Origin: Paramesorhizobium deserti
GTDB lineage: Bacteria; Pseudomonadota; Alphaproteobacteria; Rhizobiales; Rhizobiaceae
DNA: 64,000 nt
Direction of reading: 5' to 3'
NCBI RefSeq assembly: GCF_001558695.1
Contig: NZ_LNTU01000037.1
Coordinates: 186,001-250,000, forward strand
Position numbers and translations under genes: made by a program. Of the stretch, positions 36,348-45,133 are shown one piece after another (the stretch's first letter is position 1; every line of letters begins with the position of its first letter). The notes beneath the pieces are model-generated. The model was given only the letters and a program-made list of their open reading frames with translations, was not told the DNA's origin and searched no databases.

Positions 36348-37225
36348 GCCGCGTCCTCCTGTTGGGTTTGCGGGAGACCGGGGCCCCTGTGGCCGTCAGC
36401 CTGCCGGGTCTCGCAATGGTCGGTATCGGAACAGACGAACATCCGCCCGCCGCGATCATCCGTGACCACTTCGTCAAGATAGACACCCGTCGCGTTGCAG
36501 AGCGCGCAGGGCTGGCTGAAGCGCTGGACCGAGAACGGATGATCTTCGAAGTCGAGGCTCACGACCTCAGTGAAAGGCGGCAGAGCATAGATGCGTTTCT
36601 CGCGGCCAGCGCCGAAAAGCTGCAACGCCGGGGAGTTGCGCATCTTTGGATTGTCGAATTTCGGAATCGGAGACGGATCCATCACATAACGGCCTTCGAT
36701 CTTCACCGGATAGGCATAGGTGGTGGCGATGTGGCCGTGCCGGGCGATGTCCTCGTAGAGCTTCACCTGGATGAGGCCATATTCCTCCAGCCCGTGCATC
36801 ACGCGCGTCTCGGTCTCGCGCGGCTCGAGGAAGCGGAGCGGCTCCGGGATCGGAACCTGATAGACGAGGATTTGCCCGGCCTTCAGTGGCGTCTCGGGGA
36901 TGCGATGCCGCGTCTGGATGACGGTTGCCCCGGCCGTCCGGGTCGTCGTAGCAACCCCGGCGGTCTTTGCGAAGAAGGCCCGGATGGAGACGGCATTGGT
37001 GGTGTCGTCCGCCCCCTGGTCGATGACTTTCAGCACATCATCGGGGCCGAGAATGGAGGCCGTCACCTGCACGCCGCCGGTGCCCCAGCCATAGGGCATC
37101 GGCATTTCACGCGAGGCGAACGGCACCTGATAGCCGGGAATGGCGATCGCCTTCAGGATCGCGCGCCGGATCATGCGCTTCGTCTGTTCGTCGAGATAGG
37201 CAAAATTATAGGCCGGGAGCGTCAT
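36344..37225 (-). CDS. phnJ: Alpha-D-ribose 1-methylphosphonate 5-phosphate C-P lyase
   Basis: A 293-aa radical-SAM enzyme that cleaves the carbon-phosphorus bond. The C-terminal cysteines at 240, 243 (QPCALCNATG), 265 (MFVCSD) and 271 (DHCET) match C241, C244 and C266 that bind the [4Fe-4S] cluster and the thiyl Cys272 of the E. coli enzyme, offset by one residue. It overlaps the phnI stop by ATGA. Key residues appear intact, so the enzyme should be active. Confidence 0.97.
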   Translation of the reverse strand: MTLPAYNFAYLDEQTKRMIRRAILKAIAIPGYQVPFASREMPMPYGWGTGGVQVTASILGPDDVLKVIDQGADDTTNAVSIRAFFAKTAGVATTTRTAGATVIQTRHRIPETPLKAGQILVYQVPIPEPLRFLEPRETETRVMHGLEEYGLIQVKLYEDIARHGHIATTYAYPVKIEGRYVMDPSPIPKFDNPKMRNSPALQLFGAGREKRIYALPPFTEVVSLDFEDHPFSVQRFSQPCALCNATGVYLDEVVTDDRGGRMFVCSDTDHCETRQADGHRGPGLPQTQQEDAA

Positions 37226-38319
37226 TCAGCCGCCTCCTGAGTTTCTTCCTCATGCTGCAAAGGGTGGCTTTCGCGGCGGAGTTGCCGGAGAAGGTCAAGT
37301 TCGGCCTGGAAGTCCACGTAATGCGGCAGTTTGAGATGCTCGACGAAGCCGGTTGCTTCGACATTGTCGCAGTGCGCGAGCACGAATTCCTCGTCCTGCG
37401 CCGGGGCCAGCCGTTGCTCGTCGAACTCATCGGCCCGAAGCGCCCGGTCGACGAGGCTCATTGCCATGGCCTTGCGTTCCGACTGGCCGAAGACGAGGCC
37501 GTAACCGCGGGTGAAGCGCGGGGCTTCTTCCGCCGATCCCGTGAACTGGGAAACCATCTGGCATTCGGTGACGCGGATCGATCCGAGCTTCACGGCAAAG
37601 CCCAGTTCCGGGCTGTCGATCTCGACATCCACCAGGCCGATCCGTACCTCGCCGACGAAGGGATGGGTGCGGCCATAGCCGCGCTGCGTGGAATAGCTGA
37701 GCGACAGGAGAAAGCCTTCATCGCCCCGCGCCAGCGCCTGCAGGCGGAGGTCCCTCCCCGCCGGGAAGGATACGGGATCGCGCGTCAGATCGCCGGGCTC
37801 GGATTCGGAACGTGCGTCCGGTTCGATCAAGCCCTCGCTGTTGAGAATATCCGTGACGCGTAAAGCCGTCTCCTCGGATGAGGGGCGCCGTGCGGGCTCC
37901 TCCACGGGCAGATCTTCCGCCATCGCCGGATCGATGAGGCGATGGGTATAATCGAAGGTCGGACCCAGCAACTGCCCGCCCGGAATATCCTTGTAGGTGG
38001 CGGAAACCCGCCGCTCGATGCGCATAGCGGCCGTATCGATGGGCCGCGACACGCCGAAGCGCGCAAGCGTCGTACGATAGGCGCGCAGGAGGAAGATGGC
38101 TTCGATCAGATCGCCCCGTGCCTGGCGCACCGCCATCGCGGCAAGTTCGGAATCGTAGAGCGAGCCTTCGGCCATGACGCGATCGACGGCAAGCGAAAGC
38201 TGGCCCACGATCTGCTCCGGCGTCAGCGCCGGAACGGTGCGCTCGCCGCGCCGGCGATCCGCCAGCAGCCTGTGCGCTTTTTCGATGGCGGCCTCGCCGC
38301 CTTTTACAGCAACATACAT
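37222..38319 (-). CDS. phnI: C-P lyase core subunit PhnI
   Basis: A 365-aa subunit of the PhnGHIJ core, which catalyses displacement of adenine from ATP by phosphonate. The start MYVAVKGGEAAIEKAHRL and the internal RRVSATYKDIPGGQLLGPT segment are characteristic. It follows phnH after 2 bp and overlaps phnJ. Confidence 0.96.
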   Translation of the reverse strand: MYVAVKGGEAAIEKAHRLLADRRRGERTVPALTPEQIVGQLSLAVDRVMAEGSLYDSELAAMAVRQARGDLIEAIFLLRAYRTTLARFGVSRPIDTAAMRIERRVSATYKDIPGGQLLGPTFDYTHRLIDPAMAEDLPVEEPARRPSSEETALRVTDILNSEGLIEPDARSESEPGDLTRDPVSFPAGRDLRLQALARGDEGFLLSLSYSTQRGYGRTHPFVGEVRIGLVDVEIDSPELGFAVKLGSIRVTECQMVSQFTGSAEEAPRFTRGYGLVFGQSERKAMAMSLVDRALRADEFDEQRLAPAQDEEFVLAHCDNVEATGFVEHLKLPHYVDFQAELDLLRQLRRESHPLQHEEETQEAAE

Positions 38320-38321
38320 GG

Positions 38322-38912
38322 CTACACCTCGATCCTGACGGTGCGGGGCAAGGCGAGCGCCTGCGTTCCGCAGACGAGGACGACGTCGAACCCCAGGGGG
38401 TAGCAGCTCCTGTTCGCCTGCATCACCTCGATGAAATCTTCGGGAAGTCCGCGCGGCGCGATGACCGCTCTCCCCTCAATGCCGGGCCCGCTCAGGGTCA
38501 GACTCCGCCCACCTTCCAAACCAGCAAGGGGGAGAAGCAGCGTTGCCGACCGGTCCGGATAGTCCGCCGTACCCTGCGCGAATTGGGACCAAGTGCTCGC
38601 ATCGCTACCTTCTTCAAGCACGGCAAAGCTGGCCGCCGCCGCATCCGGCGTCGTCACCGCCCCGGTGTGAAAGGACAGCCACTGGCTCGCCGCCGTTGAA
38701 TCCGCACCCTCGAACCAGACGGGCGTGTCGAAATCGGCAAGCGTCAGCAGGATCGCAGCCGTGGCGGCAGGAACAGGCGCAGGCGCTTGGGCCACATCGC
38801 CCAGATCGGCTATCGTTCCGGGACGCGCGGATGCATCCATCACCGCACGGAACACCGCCTGCGAGGTAAATACCGGATCGGCAAAGCCGCCGTCGAAAAT
38901 ATCCGCCCGCAT
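38322..38912 (-). CDS. phnH: C-P lyase core subunit PhnH
   Basis: A 196-aa subunit of the core complex. The N-terminus (FDGGFADPVFTSQAVFRAVM) and LILP-type central strands match the family. ATG 38912 is chosen because it follows a GGGGAG ribosome site and overlaps the phnG stop (ATGA); the longer open frame extends into phnG. Confidence 0.95.
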   Translation of the reverse strand: MRADIFDGGFADPVFTSQAVFRAVMDASARPGTIADLGDVAQAPAPVPAATAAILLTLADFDTPVWFEGADSTAASQWLSFHTGAVTTPDAAAASFAVLEEGSDASTWSQFAQGTADYPDRSATLLLPLAGLEGGRSLTLSGPGIEGRAVIAPRGLPEDFIEVMQANRSCYPLGFDVVLVCGTQALALPRTVRIEV

Positions 38913-39367
38913 CAGTCTTCTCCCCGCGCAAGAGTGAAGAAATCGACGCGCGTCGCCGCGGTTTCCTCGGCCAGCTTCAGGCGCTCTGCCTCGGCCATTT
39001 CGACCGCCGGCGCGACGCAATCCCGCTCGACGATAGGCTCCCATTCCGGCACCTGCCGCAGGGCGTCGAGATGCGCGACGGCGCGGGCCTTTTCCGTATC
39101 GCGCCCGAGCACGATGGAATGGCCGACCTCGCCGGTCGGAAGCTTCACCGTCGCGCGGGTAACGCTCGCTTCTCCGATATTGAACGGGGCTCCGCCGCCG
39201 CCAATGCGGCCCCGAACCATGATCGCGCCGATCTCCGGCCCTCGAACGGCGAGCGCCGGCGGCGCGCGCTCACAAATAGTCTCGTAACGCTCCTTCAGCG
39301 CCTGCGCTGGCATCGATGCCAGCGCATCGAGCGCGCGCTTACGCGCTATGTCGGCGGGTGATGTCAT
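38912..39367 (-). CDS. phnG: C-P lyase core subunit PhnG
   Basis: A 151-aa subunit of the core, close to the 150 aa of the E. coli protein. The segment GGGGAPFNIGEASVTRATVK followed by GHSIVLGRDTEKA is typical. Two adjacent ATGs (39370 and 39367) follow GGAG; 39367 has the better gap. A palindromic operator lies 13 bases upstream, so this is the first gene of the operon. Confidence 0.95.
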   Translation of the reverse strand: MTSPADIARKRALDALASMPAQALKERYETICERAPPALAVRGPEIGAIMVRGRIGGGGAPFNIGEASVTRATVKLPTGEVGHSIVLGRDTEKARAVAHLDALRQVPEWEPIVERDCVAPAVEMAEAERLKLAEETAATRVDFFTLARGED

Positions 39368-39380
39368 CATGCACTCCAAT

Positions 39381-39400
39381 TTGTCTATTTGTGTAGACAA
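39381..39400. promoter_or_regulatory. PhnF operator (perfect palindrome)
   Basis: TTGTCTA and TAGACAA form a perfect 7-bp inverted repeat separated by 6 bases. It sits between phnG and the divergent GntR gene phnF, overlapping the phnG leader. The dyad and position are as expected for a GntR/HutC-type repressor. Confidence 0.75.
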
Positions 39401-39478
39401 CTGATCTTTTCTGATTTATAGCCCGGAATCGATGACGGGTCGATGACAGCGCCCGAATTTTTCAGGAGACCTTCTGCG

Positions 39479-40198
39479 ATGAATGTGATGGATGACGGCA
39501 TTTCCCGCTGGCGGCGGGTCGCGGACGGGCTGCGGGCGGCGATTGCCGAGGGCAGCTATGGCGACCGTCTGCCGCCTGAGACCGAACTCGCCAAGGAATT
39601 CAGTGTCAACCGCCATACGGTGCGGCGGGCGATTTCAGCGCTTTCCGATGAAGGGGTCCTACGGGCCGAGCGCGGCCGCGGCACCTTCATCAATGAAACC
39701 CAGCCCCGCATTACCTATCCCATCGGCACCCGGGCGCGTTTTTCGGAGAATATGACTCGGCAATCGCTGGAATCGGCGGGACGCCTGATCAACTCCGAGC
39801 GGGTCGCGGCTGACAGAACTCAGGCGGCATTGCTTCAGCTCAAACCCGGGGCCTCGCTTTACAAACTGGAAAAAATGACAGTCGTGGACGGCGTGCCGGT
39901 TTCACGTTCGACGGGCTATTTTCCCAGCGACCGCTTTCCCAACATCATCGCAGCTTATGCCGAAACCGGCTCGGTTACCCAGGCGCTGAAACAGCATGGG
40001 CTCCACGATTACCGAAGGCGAGAGACACGCCTGACGGCGGAACGGGTTTCCCCGGCAGATGCCGAATCCCTTCAATGTGCCGCGGATTCGATCGTCCTTG
40101 TCAGCAACGCGATCGATGTCGACCTTGACGATGCGCCTGTCCAGATCATCCGCACACGCTTCCTCGCCGACAGGATCGTACTGGTGTTCAAACCCTGA
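39479..40198 (+). CDS. phnF: GntR-family regulator of phosphonate uptake and C-P lyase
   Basis: A 239-aa HutC-subfamily GntR protein. The N-terminal winged helix (LPPETELAKEFSVNRHTVRRA, then GVLRAERGRGTFI) is followed by a UTRA effector domain with RARFSENMTRQ and SRSTGYFPSDRFP. ATG 39479 follows AGGAG by 10 bases; a longer frame from 39443 has no ribosome site. It is divergent from phnG with the palindrome between them, so it probably represses the operon until a phosphonate-derived signal appears. Confidence 0.94.
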   Translation: MNVMDDGISRWRRVADGLRAAIAEGSYGDRLPPETELAKEFSVNRHTVRRAISALSDEGVLRAERGRGTFINETQPRITYPIGTRARFSENMTRQSLESAGRLINSERVAADRTQAALLQLKPGASLYKLEKMTVVDGVPVSRSTGYFPSDRFPNIIAAYAETGSVTQALKQHGLHDYRRRETRLTAERVSPADAESLQCAADSIVLVSNAIDVDLDDAPVQIIRTRFLADRIVLVFKP

Positions 40199-40324
40199 AG
40201 TCCGGATGTCGGAGACGACCAAGGTGAGAGCCCGCTCGTAAAGTCAGCTACAGGTCGCTGTGAGTATGGATAAGAGCCATCGGCGTGCCTGATCCATCCC
40301 GACAAGCAGAGCCACACCCTAAAA

Positions 40325-40351
40325 GGCGGGCCATGCGAGACGGCGCCCGCC
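40325..40351 (-). terminator. Candidate terminator of the deoxyribose operon
   Basis: GGCGGGC (40325-40331) and GCCCGCC (40345-40351) form a perfect 7-bp stem over a 13-base loop. On the minus strand TTTT follows. It lies 149 bases past the ATPase stop that ends the operon. The rest of 40199-40499 shows no gene. Confidence 0.5.
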
Positions 40352-40499
40352 GGGAGCCGAAGCAAACAAACCTGCGAGATTGGAGCAGCAAGGCCGATGA
40401 GGCCGACGCTCCTCGTCACAAGAGCGGCAATTGCCGAAGCGCAGTCCCAGCCGATGCCGCCCCTTGAACCCTGGCCCCGTTTTTCATGCCATCGCCTGT

Positions 40500-41591
40500 T
40501 TACCGGCCGATGGCTTCGCCAGTGCTCTTCAGGAAGAAATGCATCTTTTCATGATCAATCGGCACGCTGATGGTATCGTCCGGACGGATTCTCGTGCCTG
40601 CCGGAACCTGGGCCGTGAAGGCGGCCGGTCCGATCTTGCCGATCGCCAGCGTATGGGGCCCGAGCGGTTCGATATCGGCGATTTTTAAGGGAACGGTTGG
40701 AAACGACGGATCGGCGACCATCGTATGTTCTGGCCGGATACCGAGGACGACCGGTTGACCGATAGCTTCCGCCACAAGCGCAGCCCGGCCGTTTGGAACA
40801 GGGATAGCCACACCACCGTCGGCGTGGAAGACGAGATTGTCTCCGCCTCTTTCCAGCGTACCCTCGATGAAATTCATGCTCGGCGCGCCGATAAAGGCAG
40901 CGACGAAGAGATTCTTCGGCAGCTCATAGAGCGTGATTGGATCGGCGGCCTGCTCTATGCGCCCCTGGCTCATGACCACGACGCGGTCCGCCATGGTCAT
41001 GGCTTCCACCTGGTCATGCGTGACATAGACGATGGTTGTCTGCAGCCGGCGGTGCAAAAGCTTGATCTCGGTGCGCATTTCAATGCGCAGCTTGGCGTCG
41101 AGATTGGATAGCGGTTCGTCGAACAAAAATACGTCTGGCTGCCGCACGATCGCACGGCCGATCGCCACGCGCTGACGCTGCCCCCCGGAAAGCGCGCTCG
41201 GCTTGCGGTTGAGATAGGCGCCGAGATTGAGGATGCGCGCCGCTTCCGCCACTGCCCTGTCGATATCGGCCTTTGGTGTTCCGCGCACTTTCATGCCGTA
41301 GCCGATATTTTCGGCAACCGTCATATGCGGGTAGAGCGCATAGTTCTGGAAAACCATCGAGCAATTGCGCAGCCCCGGGCGAAGCGTCGTGACATCGCGG
41401 TCCCCTATGCGGATTTCCCCAGATGTGGCCTGTTCCAGACCTGCGATCATCCGCAATGTCGTTGTCTTGCCGCAACCGGAGGGGCCGACCAGAACCACGA
41501 ATTCCTTGTCCGCGATAACCAAATCGAGTGGCGGTATGACCAAAACGCCGCCAAAGGATTTGGTGACCTGCTCCAGACGCACTTGGGACAT
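40500..41591 (-). CDS. Carbohydrate ABC transporter ATP-binding protein (UgpC/MalK type)
   Basis: A 363-aa ATPase: Walker [11 protein letters not shown], signature [16 protein letters not shown], Walker [13 protein letters not shown] and the His of VTHDQ, followed by a TOBE/OB regulatory domain typical of CUT1 importers. It energises the two permeases encoded upstream. It follows the binding-protein gene after 149 bp that include a hairpin, and is the last gene of the operon. Confidence 0.93.
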   Translation of the reverse strand: MSQVRLEQVTKSFGGVLVIPPLDLVIADKEFVVLVGPSGCGKTTTLRMIAGLEQATSGEIRIGDRDVTTLRPGLRNCSMVFQNYALYPHMTVAENIGYGMKVRGTPKADIDRAVAEAARILNLGAYLNRKPSALSGGQRQRVAIGRAIVRQPDVFLFDEPLSNLDAKLRIEMRTEIKLLHRRLQTTIVYVTHDQVEAMTMADRVVVMSQGRIEQAADPITLYELPKNLFVAAFIGAPSMNFIEGTLERGGDNLVFHADGGVAIPVPNGRAALVAEAIGQPVVLGIRPEHTMVADPSFPTVPLKIADIEPLGPHTLAIGKIGPAAFTAQVPAGTRIRPDDTISVPIDHEKMHFFLKSTGEAIGR

Positions 41592-41699
41592 GTCTTGCCC
41601 TTTTCCCGAGCCCCGGCCCTGTTGCTGCGGTGGCTCTTATTTCATTTTGTGGTGACCCACCGGCCGTTTCCTGAAACGGCTGGATCGGATTGTTAAAGC

Positions 41700-41723
41700 C
41701 CGCCCCGGCTCTCGCCGGGGCGG
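41700..41723 (-). terminator. Hairpin after the binding-protein gene
   Basis: A perfect 10-bp stem, CCGCCCCGGC with GCCGGGGCGG, closes a 4-base loop 17 bases past the binding-protein stop. The downstream T-run is short (TTT). It probably stabilises the upstream message and lowers read-through into the ATPase gene, a common arrangement. Confidence 0.6.
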
Positions 41724-41740
41724 AAAAGAGATGACCCGCT

Positions 41741-43195
41741 TTATTTCTGCGGCAGGCCCATCGAGGCACGGTAAGCGGCGAGTTGGTTATCGCGGCCGAA
41801 TTCGTCGGTCAGCTTGTTCCACTGCTCGGCGACGCTGTCGAGCGCCTGTTGCGGCGTGACCTCGCCTGCAAGTGCCTTGGATAGCTCGATTTCGAGGATC
41901 TCCGTATAGGAGAAATAGCCCGGCAGGCGCATGTCGAGGGCGATGTTCTGGGCCGTCACCGCATCCTTCTGCGCGCCGAGATATTCCTTCGCCTCGCGCT
42001 CGCTGAAGATCTTCGACCATAAATCCATATTGGTCGTATGCGAGATACGGTATGGATTGACGCCGGTTCCACCGGTTATCGCAGCCTGACCGGATACATC
42101 CGGGCTGGTCAGATATTTGATATAGTCCCAGGCCGCTTCCTGGTTCTTGGAGGAAGCGGGAACCGCCGCTTGCCAGCCGCCGAATGCCATGAAGGAGGTC
42201 TGGATGACGTGGTCGAATTTATCCCACTTCTTGGTCTTGTAGTTCCAGATTTCATCCGATCCCGGCAATGATGCCGAACCGACATTACCGGCGACCTTGG
42301 ATTGCTTTGGATCTGCGCCGATAACGCCGGTATCACCCCAGCCGATCGATTCCGCGACCTGGCCGCCGGCGAATGCCGCGTTCACTTCACCGAAGGAGAA
42401 ATTCAACGCGTTTGGTGGCGCGAGCTTGGAGGCGCGAATATATTCCTCGAGGCCACGAACCCAGCCGGGGTTGTTCACCTGGGCATCCATCGTATCCGGA
42501 TCGAAGAACATGCCGCCCGGATTGTCGGGATGGCTGGTGTAGCCCGCCACATGGCTGAAGAGGAACCAGAACTGCTGGCCGCCACGGCGGAATGCCTCGG
42601 CGGTGCCCCACAGGCCCTTGTCCGGCTGCTGGAAGAATTCGGCAATGTCGAGATATTGCTTCCAGGTCTTGGGCGGCGCCAGATCATAGCCGTATTTGTC
42701 CTTGAACGCCTTCTGGTTGTCGGCATTCTCGAAGAGGTCGATCCGGTAGGAATAGGTATGCGCGTCGCCATCCATGGTCTGCGAGAGGACCTTGCCGTTC
42801 CACACCATCAAGGCTTCGCGATAGACTGGAGCAATATCCTCCCAGTCCGCGCCGGTCTGCATCGCTTGCGGCATCTCCGAGAGATAGTCGGTAAAATCCG
42901 GCGCCCATGCCGGAGCAAAAGCGATCACATCGAAAGTGTCTTCGCCCGAGGTCAGCGACGTGACGATCTTCGGATAGAGTTCCGACCATGGGAACTCCAC
43001 CACATTCACCTTGCCGCAGGTCTTTTCCTCCCAGCCTTTGGCGGCAAGCTGCAATGCCGAGGCGATATAGGGGCCGGTCTGCGTCACGGCGGAAAGCGTC
43101 ACCCCGCTATAGTCCGGCTCGCAGGCGCTCGCCGATGTGACGCCGGACATTGCGAGCAATGCCATGGCCGTTGAACCGAATAACAATTTCCTCAT
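41741..43195 (-). CDS. Extracellular solute-binding protein of a carbohydrate importer
   Basis: A 484-aa family 1 binding protein with an N-terminal signal peptide (MRKLLFGSTAMALLAMSGV, cleavage near SASA). Its sequence includes VVEFPWSELYPKIVTSLTSG and DVIAFAPAWAPDFTDYL, usual for this family; the length is at the long end. A GGAGGAA ribosome site precedes the ATG. It would capture the sugar in the periplasm for the two permeases just upstream. In its operon context, deoxyribose or a deoxynucleoside is the best guess, but the sequence alone cannot tell. Confidence 0.92.
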   Translation of the reverse strand: MRKLLFGSTAMALLAMSGVTSASACEPDYSGVTLSAVTQTGPYIASALQLAAKGWEEKTCGKVNVVEFPWSELYPKIVTSLTSGEDTFDVIAFAPAWAPDFTDYLSEMPQAMQTGADWEDIAPVYREALMVWNGKVLSQTMDGDAHTYSYRIDLFENADNQKAFKDKYGYDLAPPKTWKQYLDIAEFFQQPDKGLWGTAEAFRRGGQQFWFLFSHVAGYTSHPDNPGGMFFDPDTMDAQVNNPGWVRGLEEYIRASKLAPPNALNFSFGEVNAAFAGGQVAESIGWGDTGVIGADPKQSKVAGNVGSASLPGSDEIWNYKTKKWDKFDHVIQTSFMAFGGWQAAVPASSKNQEAAWDYIKYLTSPDVSGQAAITGGTGVNPYRISHTTNMDLWSKIFSEREAKEYLGAQKDAVTAQNIALDMRLPGYFSYTEILEIELSKALAGEVTPQQALDSVAEQWNKLTDEFGRDNQLAAYRASMGLPQK

Positions 43196-43232
43196 GTGTT
43201 CCTCCCTGGATTAACTTCCGATACCTAAACGG

Positions 43233-44261
43233 TCACTTGATTGCTCCCAAAAGCAGGCCGGACCGCATGAACCTGCTCAAAATTCCCGCCATGATCACCA
43301 TTGGTATGATTGCGACCAGAGCGGCAGCCGATATCGCCCACCATTCGTCCCCGCGTTGACTGTTCTGCCCGGCGACGAGGATGGGAAGCGTTTGCCATTT
43401 CGAATGGGTAAGGAAGAGAGCGAAGAGAAACTCGTTCCAGACGAAGGCGAGCGTGATCATGAAAGTGGCGATCAGACCCGGCTTCGACATCGGCAGCACG
43501 ATGCCGATGAAAATCCGCCAGGACGGCACATTGTCGACCATCGCCGCCTCTTCGACCTCGATCGGCAGCGCCTCGAAGAAATCGCGCATCAGCCAGATGA
43601 CGATCGGCAATGAAAAGGCAATGTAAGCAAAGGTGAGGCCGACATAGGTGTCGACCAGCTTCAACCCTATCTTGCCCATTTCCGTATACATCAGAAACAG
43701 CGCGAAGGCCGCGACGATCGGCGGAAACATGCGCTGGCTGACGAACCAGAAGACGATATCGTTATTGCCGAGCACCGGTCCAGGCAGCCGCAGCCGGCTG
43801 GAGGCCACGGCAAGCGAGAGCGCCGCCAGGAATGCATAGATCAGCGACAATGCCTGGCCGATGCGGAAGATGTTGTAGCAGATCAGATAGCCGCCGAATG
43901 CGACGACCACGAACAACAGCGCCGACAGCAGCTTTACCCGGAAGGTGAAGCGCACCAGCGCATAGGCGGCCATCGAGCCCACCGCCGTGGCGATGAGCGA
44001 CGCCGAGAGACCGATAATGGTGGATGCGATGAAGGTGTTGTAGAACTGGCCGCGCTCGCCGGAAAGAAGCTCTCTCCAGGCGGACAGGCTCGGCTGGAAA
44101 TCGACGAACGGAATATAGGTCGGCCCGCCGACAACGCCGAGCGGCGTCTTGAAAGACGTAATCGCCACCCAATAGAGCGGAAAGAAAGTGAAGGCCAGCC
44201 AAAGCAGGCATCCCGCCAATGCCCACCAGCGCCCGTTTCCCTTGAGAGTGCGCACGCTCAT
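43233..44261 (-). CDS. Carbohydrate ABC transporter permease (MalG-like)
   Basis: A 342-aa permease with six or more helices and the EAA loop EEAAMVDNVPSWRIFIGIVLP. ATG 44261 overlaps the stop of the companion permease. It forms half of the import channel. A longer frame upstream is out of register with the family and is disregarded. Confidence 0.92.
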   Translation of the reverse strand: MSVRTLKGNGRWWALAGCLLWLAFTFFPLYWVAITSFKTPLGVVGGPTYIPFVDFQPSLSAWRELLSGERGQFYNTFIASTIIGLSASLIATAVGSMAAYALVRFTFRVKLLSALLFVVVAFGGYLICYNIFRIGQALSLIYAFLAALSLAVASSRLRLPGPVLGNNDIVFWFVSQRMFPPIVAAFALFLMYTEMGKIGLKLVDTYVGLTFAYIAFSLPIVIWLMRDFFEALPIEVEEAAMVDNVPSWRIFIGIVLPMSKPGLIATFMITLAFVWNEFLFALFLTHSKWQTLPILVAGQNSQRGDEWWAISAAALVAIIPMVIMAGILSRFMRSGLLLGAIK

Positions 44262-45133
44262 TTGTGCTTCTCCAGATAGGGTTTCAGGATGGCGAGATAG
44301 ACCAGACCTATGATCGTGATGAAGATCAGGAACAGAAACGACAAGGCCGAGGTGTAGCCGAGATTGAACTTCTTGAAGCCTTCCTGATAGGCGAAAAGGG
44401 TCAGCGTTTCGGTAGAAATACCTGGGCCGCCGCCCGTCATGACGAACACGGTATCGATGATCTTGTAGCTCTCGATCAACCGGATGAACACAACGGCCAC
44501 GGAGATCGGCAACATCATCGGGAAGGTGATACCCCAGAACTGCTGCCACGGGCTTGCATTCTCCAGCGCCGCCGCCTCGTAGACATCGTCGGGCAGGGTC
44601 TGCAGCCCTGCAAGAAGCATCAGGATGACAAAGGGCGTCCACTGCCACACTTCAACGGCAATGATCGCGCCGAGGGCCCATTTCGTTTGTGTGAGGAACG
44701 GAAGGTTCGGAAACCCGAAAATGGTCATAAGCTCATTGAGCGGCCCCATGGTCGGGTTGAGCACCTGGCGCGCGATCAGCGCCACCGCGACCGGCGCCAC
44801 CAGCATAGGCAGCAGAAAGCCGATCCGGAAAAGCCCTTCGCCGGGAACCCGCGCGTTGAGTGCCAGCGCGACCGCGAAGCCGATGACATATTGCAGTGCG
44901 ACCGCAATGAAGGCGATGATCGACGTGGTCCACGCCACATGCCAGAAGCGGGGATTTTGCAGAAGTGCCGTATAGTTGTCGAAGCCGACGAAGCGCGGCG
45001 GTATCGGCGGTACGAGCCGCAGGCTCATGAAGCTCGTCGTCAGGGAATAGATCAGCGGAAAAATAGAAATCACCAGCACGATCAACAGTGCCGGCCAGAT
45101 GAAGACGTGCTTGATCGGATCGTTGCGGGTCAT
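44258..45133 (-). CDS. Carbohydrate ABC transporter permease (MalF-like)
   Basis: A 291-aa permease with six helices and the EAA loop YEAAALENASPWQQFWGITFP. The stop overlaps the next permease start by 4 bp and the start overlaps the kinase stop by 4 bp, so translation is coupled along the operon. It forms the second half of the import channel. Confidence 0.93.
   Translation of the reverse strand: MTRNDPIKHVFIWPALLIVLVISIFPLIYSLTTSFMSLRLVPPIPPRFVGFDNYTALLQNPRFWHVAWTTSIIAFIAVALQYVIGFAVALALNARVPGEGLFRIGFLLPMLVAPVAVALIARQVLNPTMGPLNELMTIFGFPNLPFLTQTKWALGAIIAVEVWQWTPFVILMLLAGLQTLPDDVYEAAALENASPWQQFWGITFPMMLPISVAVVFIRLIESYKIIDTVFVMTGGGPGISTETLTLFAYQEGFKKFNLGYTSALSFLFLIFITIIGLVYLAILKPYLEKHK

Noticed and set aside
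40199-40499. A possible small gene after phnF
   Set aside because: Short frames only, with no ribosome site or family features; the hairpin is a better explanation for the structure seen.
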